Shown piece by piece: positions 59,131-64,000 of a DNA stretch of 64,000 nucleotides; position 1 is the first letter of the stretch; every line of letters begins with the position of its first letter. The DNA is from Marinomonas atlantica. GTDB taxonomy: Bacteria > Pseudomonadota > Gammaproteobacteria > Pseudomonadales > Marinomonadaceae. The notes under the pieces are model-generated. The model was not told the origin of the DNA, did not search any database, and was given only the letters and a program-made list of their open reading frames with translations. Where the stretch lies: the NCBI RefSeq assembly GCF_001639725.1, contig NZ_LTAW01000007.1, positions 62,001 to 126,000 of the forward strand, given 5' to 3'. Made by a program: the position numbers and the translations under genes.

Positions 59131-59697
59131 ATGTCGATGAAGAAACTTTTACCAATCGTATTAGGGGCCGCTATTTCAATGACAGCCCATGCGAGTGATA
59201 CCGTAGAAGGCAGCCTTTCAAATGATGCTGTTAAAGTGGATATGAGCCTTGAACAAGGTAAATACTTCTTTGATGCAGGCGGCATGTATCACACTGATGA
59301 TGGCAAATACGGCTACATCGGTGCTCATATTGAAGATATTGATACAGCTAAAGATTATCCAGTACAAATTGGTTTAGGCATGCGCTTAATGGCTATTGAT
59401 ACTGAGTATGATGTAGATAATGCTGGTATGGCAATTGCGCTAGGTGGTTTCTACCGTTATACCTTCCCGCAAGCAAACCGTTTTAGCGTATTGGGCTCGT
59501 TGTACTTCTCGCCTAAAGTACTGGCGTTCCAAAATATCGACAGCATGTATCAAACTGAAATTCGTGGTGAATACCGTACTTTACGCAACGCTCGCGTATT
59601 TCTTCGATATGGGTTAACAAGTGTAGATCTAGATAGCTATAGTAACGATGTAGACATGAACAAAGGTGTTGCCATTGGTGTTTCCACTACATTTTGA
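59131..59697 (+). CDS. YfaZ-family outer membrane protein
   Basis: 188 residues from ATG 59131 (AAGGAAG upstream). Signal peptide (LLPIVLGAAISMTAHA) followed by a beta-barrel pattern of alternating strands, ending with phenylalanine (GVAIGVSTTF), the outer-membrane insertion signal. The segment YPVQIGLGMRLMAIDTEYD and the GGFYRYTFP region resemble YfaZ. Function unknown. Probably shares a transcript with ttcA, closed by the terminator at 59733. Confidence 0.78.
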   Translation: MSMKKLLPIVLGAAISMTAHASDTVEGSLSNDAVKVDMSLEQGKYFFDAGGMYHTDDGKYGYIGAHIEDIDTAKDYPVQIGLGMRLMAIDTEYDVDNAGMAIALGGFYRYTFPQANRFSVLGSLYFSPKVLAFQNIDSMYQTEIRGEYRTLRNARVFLRYGLTSVDLDSYSNDVDMNKGVAIGVSTTF

Positions 59698-59732
59698 TAG
59701 TGGCTTGATAGATTGTTTATAACGAGTATATA

Positions 59733-59758
59733 AAAAAGGTGGCTTAGGCCACCTTTTT
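59733..59758. terminator. Terminator between the YfaZ-type gene and apt
   Basis: AAAAAGGTGGC-TTAG-GCCACCTTTTT. Symmetric A and T runs make it usable by both converging transcripts. Confidence 0.88.
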
Positions 59759-59780
59759 ATTAATCAAAAGAAGGGTTGGG

Positions 59781-60323
59781 TTACTCACCTTCAAAAGCAC
59801 ATAATGAAAACACTGGAATGTCCATTCCTTGAATCTTTGTACTGCCGCCTAAGTCAGGTAAATCGATGATTGCCGCTACTTCATTAATATTTGCACCTTG
59901 CTGCTTAAGCAAGCTAGTAGCTGCAATGAGAGTGCCGCCTGTGGCGATTAGATCATCAAACAATAAAACTTGATCACCTTCCTCGACTGCACCTTCTTGG
60001 ATTTCTAATTCAGCGCTGCCATATTCCAAATCATAACTTTGCGAAATGGTTTTACCAGGTAACTTGCCCTTTTTACGAATCAGCACTAGAGGCTTGCGTA
60101 ATTCATAGGCTAATACTGATGCGATTAAAAAGCCACGTGCATCAATGCATGCAATGTGAGTTATATCGCTATCAATGTAGCGGTGTACGTAAGCATCCAC
60201 CACCATGCGCAACCCCTTAGGGTTGCTAAAAATCGGGGTGATATCACGAAAGCTGATGCCCGGCTTAGGCCAGTCTTCAACAGTGCGAATTAAAGACTTA
60301 AAGTAAAAGTCGTCAAAGAGCAT
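59781..60323 (-). CDS. apt: Adenine phosphoribosyltransferase
   Basis: Purine salvage enzyme making AMP from adenine and PRPP. 180 residues; the PRPP-binding motif is VLLFDDLIATGGT and the N-terminal region (WPKPGISFRDITPI) matches APRT. Last of the minus-strand fnr-apt pair, 26 bases after fnr, an arrangement also seen in pseudomonads. Confidence 0.96.
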   Translation of the reverse strand: MLFDDFYFKSLIRTVEDWPKPGISFRDITPIFSNPKGLRMVVDAYVHRYIDSDITHIACIDARGFLIASVLAYELRKPLVLIRKKGKLPGKTISQSYDLEYGSAELEIQEGAVEEGDQVLLFDDLIATGGTLIAATSLLKQQGANINEVAAIIDLPDLGGSTKIQGMDIPVFSLCAFEGE

Positions 60324-60349
60324 AGATAAACCTTAACTAACTGGTTAGA

Positions 60350-61111
60350 TTAAACGTGCTCAATAGTAGCACATTCCCCAGCAGCTCCGACAAGTTTCTC
60401 CATTTCGGGAAGGTTGATAATGGAAATTTCTTTACCATCCACATCAATCAAACCGTTCTTTTGGAAGCGTGTCATCACTCGACTTACTGTCTCTACAGCT
60501 AAGCCTAGGTAGTTACCAATTTCACCACGAGACATCGATAAGCGGAAAGAAGTTGCTGAGTATCCACGCTTTTTAAAGCGGTGTGATAAATTAAGAAGGA
60601 AAGAAGCAACTTTTTCATCAGCATTTTTCTTGCCAAGCAATACCATCATTTGTTGATCATCACAGATTTTTCGGCTCATTAAACGAAAGAGTTGATGCTT
60701 TAATGATGGGATTTGAGAAGACAACTGTTCAAGGTGCGAGAAAGGAATTTCGCAAACAGTGGTTGTTTCAAGAGCTTTTGCGGATACAGGATAATGATTC
60801 TCATCGATACCACTTAGGCCAACAAGCTCGCTTGGACAGTAGAAGCCGGTGATCTGTTCTTCACCAGAGTTTGTGATGTTAAATGTTTTTAGTGTGCCTG
60901 TGCGGACTGCAAACACAGAGTCGAATTCTTCACCTTGATGAAAAAGCATTTCGCCTTTTTTTAAAGGACGTTTACGCTCAATAATTTGATCTAGACGGTT
61001 TACGTCCTCATCCGCTAATGCAATTGGCAAACATAATGCGCTTAAGCTGCAATTCTGACATTGTGATGTCAGTTTACTGTTAAAACGGTTGTTTGAATTG
61101 GAAATTGCCAT
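60350..61111 (-). CDS. fnr: Oxygen-sensing transcriptional regulator FNR (Anr)
   Basis: Global anaerobic regulator of the CRP/FNR family, 253 residues. The four 4Fe-4S ligands are C18, C21, C27 (CQNCSLSALC) and C120, nearly the E. coli positions (20, 23, 29, 122). A cyclic-nucleotide-like beta roll is followed by the HTH with recognition helix AVETVSRVMTRF, whose E-SR pattern predicts the TTGAT-N4-ATCAA site. Lies between hemN and apt in the same direction. Confidence 0.97.
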   Translation of the reverse strand: MAISNSNNRFNSKLTSQCQNCSLSALCLPIALADEDVNRLDQIIERKRPLKKGEMLFHQGEEFDSVFAVRTGTLKTFNITNSGEEQITGFYCPSELVGLSGIDENHYPVSAKALETTTVCEIPFSHLEQLSSQIPSLKHQLFRLMSRKICDDQQMMVLLGKKNADEKVASFLLNLSHRFKKRGYSATSFRLSMSRGEIGNYLGLAVETVSRVMTRFQKNGLIDVDGKEISIINLPEMEKLVGAAGECATIEHV

Positions 61112-61141
61112 GGAAACTCTCCCTGAGCTCGATCGGGTAAT

Positions 61142-62512
61142 TTATATTACTTTAGAAAAATTAGATTGGGTTGTTAGGTATTTATCAAACGCCATACACA
61201 CGCAGCGTACGAGTAAGCGACCTTCTTCCGTTATTTTTATAAAGATATTGTTATTGTCATAATTGAATTTTATCACGCCATCTTCCTCTAGATTTTTTAG
61301 AGAATCCAGCTCTGAACTGAAATATTCAATAAAGCTAATACTAAAGTCTAATTCGATGTCTTTGCAATTTAATTCGTTATTACAAAGTAATTTCATGATA
61401 ACTGCGTGTCGAATTCGGTCATCTAAGCTACTTATATAGCCTTTCATAATGGCTAGTTGACCATTCTCGATACTATTTTGGTAAAGTGAAAGGTCGGTAT
61501 GGTTTTGAAAGTACGCTTCTCCAATTTGGCTGATAGCTGAGACGCCAAAAGCTAATAAGTCCGTTTCTGCGTGGGTCGTGTAACCTTGAAAATTACGCTG
61601 TAGATGACCTTCTTTTTGTGCTTTTGTTAATGTGTCTTCTGGCTTTGCAAAATGGTCCATACCAATATAGACATAGCCTGCATTAGTGAGCTTATCAATG
61701 CTTAATTTTAATAGAGCAAGCTTTTGATCTGGAGACGGTAAATCTTCATCCAGAATGCGTCGTTGAGGTGCGAAGCGTTGCGGTAAGTGAGCGTAATTGA
61801 ATACAGAAATACGATCAGGAGACAGTTCGATTACTTTGTCTAATGTGTCTTCAAAACCTTCTAAGGTCTGCTTGGGAAGCCCGTATATTAAATCAAAGTT
61901 AATTGAGCGATAGTCTAAATCACGTACGTCCGCCAATACATCGCTTACTAGCTCAATTGGTTGAATTCGATGAATAGCTTTTTGAACATCATGATTAAAA
62001 TCTTGAATGCCTAAGCTTACTCGGTTAAAACCAAGGGTTTTAAGCAATTCAAGTTTCGACCTATCTACTTCACGAGGGTCTATTTCAATGCTGAAATCTT
62101 GCGTACCATCGGTAACTAAATTGAAGTGATCCCCAATCATAGAAAAAAGGTGTTTAAGATTATCTTCGCTTAAAAAGGTTGGTGTGCCACCCCCAAAATG
62201 CAGTTGAGTAACAGGGCGTGACTGGTTAAGCATTAGCGCTCGTAAACGCATTTCTTCACCTAAAAGTTCTACATATTCAGTACCTTTATCGTACTGCTTA
62301 GTAACGATTTTGTTACAAGCGCAGTAATAGCAAAGGTGAGCACAAAAAGGCACATGAAAATATAAACTCAATGGCGCACTGGAGGGCTCAAGCATCTTAC
62401 CAATCAATTCCATCTTGCTAATATCAGTGCTGAACTGAGGTGCAGTAGGGTATGACGTGTATCGCGGCCCTGCAAGGTTGTATTTCTGGATAAGTCTGGA
62501 GTCCCAAAGCAT
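61142..62512 (-). CDS. hemN: Oxygen-independent coproporphyrinogen III dehydrogenase
   Basis: Radical-SAM enzyme of anaerobic heme synthesis. 456 residues; cluster ligands C57, C61, C64 in FCAHLCYYCACNK (CX3CX2CXC as in true HemN), then HFGGGTPTFLS and the second-SAM region. The CXC extension separates it from HemW-like proteins. Upstream lies a candidate FNR site with a -10 element. Followed by fnr after 30 bases. Confidence 0.96.
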   Translation of the reverse strand: MLWDSRLIQKYNLAGPRYTSYPTAPQFSTDISKMELIGKMLEPSSAPLSLYFHVPFCAHLCYYCACNKIVTKQYDKGTEYVELLGEEMRLRALMLNQSRPVTQLHFGGGTPTFLSEDNLKHLFSMIGDHFNLVTDGTQDFSIEIDPREVDRSKLELLKTLGFNRVSLGIQDFNHDVQKAIHRIQPIELVSDVLADVRDLDYRSINFDLIYGLPKQTLEGFEDTLDKVIELSPDRISVFNYAHLPQRFAPQRRILDEDLPSPDQKLALLKLSIDKLTNAGYVYIGMDHFAKPEDTLTKAQKEGHLQRNFQGYTTHAETDLLAFGVSAISQIGEAYFQNHTDLSLYQNSIENGQLAIMKGYISSLDDRIRHAVIMKLLCNNELNCKDIELDFSISFIEYFSSELDSLKNLEEDGVIKFNYDNNNIFIKITEEGRLLVRCVCMAFDKYLTTQSNFSKVI

Positions 62513-62521
62513 AAGGTTTTT

Positions 62522-62542
62522 CCTATTAAAATTTCTAATAGG
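62522..62542. repeat. Inverted repeat at the predicted hemN transcription start
   Basis: CCTATTA (62522-62528) and TAATAGG (62536-62542) with a seven-base spacer. It overlaps the predicted transcription start, 10 bases before the hemN ATG, and could be an operator of a second regulator. Confidence 0.35.
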
Positions 62543-62543
62543 A

Positions 62544-62584
62544 AGTGTACTCGGATCTTTATTTGGCTTGATGACTTAGATCAA
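62544..62584 (-). promoter_or_regulatory. Candidate FNR-activated promoter of hemN
   Basis: ATGAC-TTAG-ATCAA (62571-62584) matches the FNR consensus TTGAT-N4-ATCAA at eight of ten positions. On the minus strand, TACACT (62549-62544) matches four of six of a -10 element. The implied start near 62537 puts the site centre at about -41, the class II activating position. Confidence 0.5.
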
Positions 62585-62593
62585 TTATTGAGT

Positions 62594-63262
62594 TTATACG
62601 ATATTAGAAAGCAGGTTTTTTATAAAAGGGATTGTGTACAGACCATAGCACGTCAAGCTAATGCCAAAGATCCAAGCGAGATGGTAGTGGCTCCAAATTT
62701 GTTTGAATTGTTGACTAAATAAAGCAGCTAGAAGCATTGCTGGTAAAGTACCCATTGCGAAACCAAAAATGGCGATAAGGGATAATTCGATAGAACCTAA
62801 TGATGATGCCCATAAAACTGTTGAGTAAACCAGTCCGCAAGGGAGCCATCCCCATATCATACCCGCCCCGAAAGCTTGACCAAGGGTTTGGATGGGTAAA
62901 AATGATTTAGCAAAAGGTTGGACGTATTTCCAAATGTAACGTCCCAATGACTCGATCCGAAGAATAGCTTTAGACAATCCGCAGATATACAGGCCCATTA
63001 GAACCAACAAAATACCAGCAAATGTACGTAGTGGTATCATCAACTCTGAGTAAACGGAAGCAAAACCAAGGTTTATAGCTAGCGCAAGTATTAATGTTAA
63101 AGTGCAGTAAGATAAAATGCGGCCAAAGTTATAGGCTAAAATAGTTTGAAAAGCAGTTTTATTACCAATTGACAGCATGGATGCTAAACCTCCACACATC
63201 CCCAGACAGTGCCCAGCGCCAGCGAGCCCTACTAATAATGCGCTGATGAAAATCGAAATCAC
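62594..63262 (-). CDS. Sulfite exporter TauE/SafE-type membrane protein of the cco cluster
   Basis: 222 residues with six or more hydrophobic segments. The first helix carries AGHCLGMCGG, a conserved histidine-cysteine pattern of this subgroup, and a later WGWLPCGLVYS repeats the cysteine. Genes of this type regularly sit between ccoS and hemN in gammaproteobacteria, which suggests a copper- or heme-related role in cbb3 oxidase maturation (inference). Start GTG 63262 overlaps the ccoS stop by four bases. Confidence 0.85.
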   Translation of the reverse strand: MISIFISALLVGLAGAGHCLGMCGGLASMLSIGNKTAFQTILAYNFGRILSYCTLTLILALAINLGFASVYSELMIPLRTFAGILLVLMGLYICGLSKAILRIESLGRYIWKYVQPFAKSFLPIQTLGQAFGAGMIWGWLPCGLVYSTVLWASSLGSIELSLIAIFGFAMGTLPAMLLAALFSQQFKQIWSHYHLAWIFGISLTCYGLYTIPFIKNLLSNIV

Positions 63263-63417
63263 AACTTTTTGTCCGTATCATCATCTTCAAATAAAATACG
63301 TTCACCTTCTCGATTTAAGTCATCAAACTGGTCTCCTTTAACGGCCCAAATAAATATGATGATGGCGATGACAACAAATATCCCAGCTATTGGGATAAGT
63401 AAAAAAAGGCTTTCCAT
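63259..63417 (-). CDS. ccoS: Cytochrome cbb3 oxidase maturation protein CcoS
   Basis: 52 residues: MESLFLLIPIAG start, one membrane helix and the conserved post-helix KGDQFDDLNREGERILF typical of CcoS. CcoS is required to load cofactors into cbb3 oxidase in Rhodobacter. It lies nine bases after ccoI and overlaps the next gene. Highly conserved despite its size. Confidence 0.93.
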   Translation of the reverse strand: MESLFLLIPIAGIFVVIAIIIFIWAVKGDQFDDLNREGERILFEDDDTDKKL

Positions 63418-63426
63418 GAGTTAGTC

Positions 63427-64000
63427 CTATACATTTGTAAGTCGAGTAGCGTTCACGACGACCAGTAATGAGCTTAACGCCATACCAATGGCTGCAACCC
63501 AAGGAGGTATCAATCCAGCAATTGCTAAAGGCAGTAATGTTGCGTTATATGAAGCAGCCCAAATCAGATTTTGCTTAATAACCTTACGACAACGTTTTGC
63601 AGAACTTATAGCGGTTATAATGGTGGATAAATGCTCGCTTAACAAAATCGCATCTGAATGAAGCTTGGCTAAATCCGAACTTGCACCCATTGCTAAAGAT
63701 GTTGTTGCGCCAGCAAGCGCAGGTACATCGTTCAAACCATCACCTACCATTAAAATATTATGATTGGATTGTTCTTTAATCCATTGCCATTTCTCGTCTG
63801 GCAAACAGTTAGTTTTAAAATCATCAAACCAGCTAGAGCTAAGAATACCTCTGGCTGATTCAAGTGTGTCACCCGTTAGTAAGCTAACTCTAATACCCTG
63901 CTGCTTGAGAGCTTTGATGGTAGATTCAGTTTCAGGACGCAGTACATCACAAAGTGTTATTTTCGCTATCACATGTTGAGTGTTAGCTAGGTAAAGGCTT
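63427..64000 (-). CDS. ccoI: Copper-transporting P1B ATPase CcoI (partial)
   Basis: C-terminal part of a copper P-type ATPase dedicated to cbb3 oxidase assembly; the frame is open to the window end, so the N-terminal metal-binding part and the phosphorylated DKTG lie outside. Seen: a hinge region SLLTGDTLES, NILMVGDGLNDVPAL, a SLAMGASSDLAKLHSDAILL segment, and the final membrane helices (NLIWAASYNATLLPLAIAG). Assigned to CcoI over CopA by the adjacent ccoS. Confidence 0.92.
   Translation of the reverse strand, partial: SLYLANTQHVIAKITLCDVLRPETESTIKALKQQGIRVSLLTGDTLESARGILSSSWFDDFKTNCLPDEKWQWIKEQSNHNILMVGDGLNDVPALAGATTSLAMGASSDLAKLHSDAILLSEHLSTIITAISSAKRCRKVIKQNLIWAASYNATLLPLAIAGLIPPWVAAIGMALSSLLVVVNATRLTNV

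Overview
The window is chromosomal DNA of a marine-type gammaproteobacterium. Gene order and protein sequences best fit the Oceanospirillales, close to Marinomonas. This is inferred from conserved neighbourhoods (gatCA / mreBCD-maf-rng-yhdP; lptCAB-rpoN-ptsN-ptsO; mlaFEDCB-ibaG-murA-hisGD; degS / nif3 / zapG / zapE-rplM-rpsI-petABC-sspAB; ccoI-ccoS-hemN-fnr-apt), not from a database search. No tRNA, rRNA, CRISPR array, insertion sequence or prophage was seen.

Layout. 1-1650 holds gatA (cut by the window edge) and gatC on the minus strand. 1890-11009 is a plus-strand cell-envelope block: mreB, mreC, mreD, maf, rng, yhdP and a nitrilase-family amidase. 11013-17991 is one long minus-strand block read yrbG-lptC-lptA-lptB-rpoN-ptsN-ptsO-mgtE-darP. 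It covers LPS transport, sigma-54 and the nitrogen PTS, and lacks the usual kdsD, kdsC, hpf and rapZ. 18155-25228 reads mlaFEDCB (outer-membrane lipid asymmetry), ibaG, murA, hisG, hisD and an SRPBCC-type membrane protein. 25233-33816 holds degS, nif3, zapG, zapE, rplM-rpsI, the cytochrome bc1 genes petABC and the stringent starvation genes sspA and sspB. 33821-37479 holds diaA, yraN, lpoA and rsmI.

37547-42985 is a complete TPP-riboswitch-controlled thiamine operon, thiC-thiE-thiS-thiG-thiH. Its ThiE carries what looks like a decayed ThiD domain at its N-terminus, and the DNA is visibly richer in G+C than its neighbours. thiD, thiF and thiO are absent. The possible riboswitch switching mechanism can be read from the sequence.

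43224-55154 is the accessory part: a MYG1-family protein, a uracil-DNA-glycosylase-like protein, a sodium/proton antiporter, an OsmC-YcaO fusion, a stand-alone Rossmann protein, small membrane proteins and lipoproteins, a UspA protein, a DMT transporter, a frameshifted small gene and a Spy-like periplasmic protein. Intergenic spaces are longer and AT-rich here.

55230-64000 returns to core genes: a YecA-family protein, a variant RecQ with sprT, ttcA, a YfaZ-type outer-membrane protein, then apt, fnr, hemN, a TauE/SafE-type membrane protein, ccoS and ccoI (cut by the window end). The last group forms a microaerobic/anaerobic respiration cluster. hemN has a candidate FNR site at the classical activating distance from a -10 element.

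No clearly new multi-gene system was found. The strongest second-look items are an apparent ATT start codon for mreC, the alternative pairing in the thiC leader, the ThiD remnant on ThiE, the RecQ variant motifs, the divergent degS/nif3 pair with overlapping start codons, and the FNR site before hemN.
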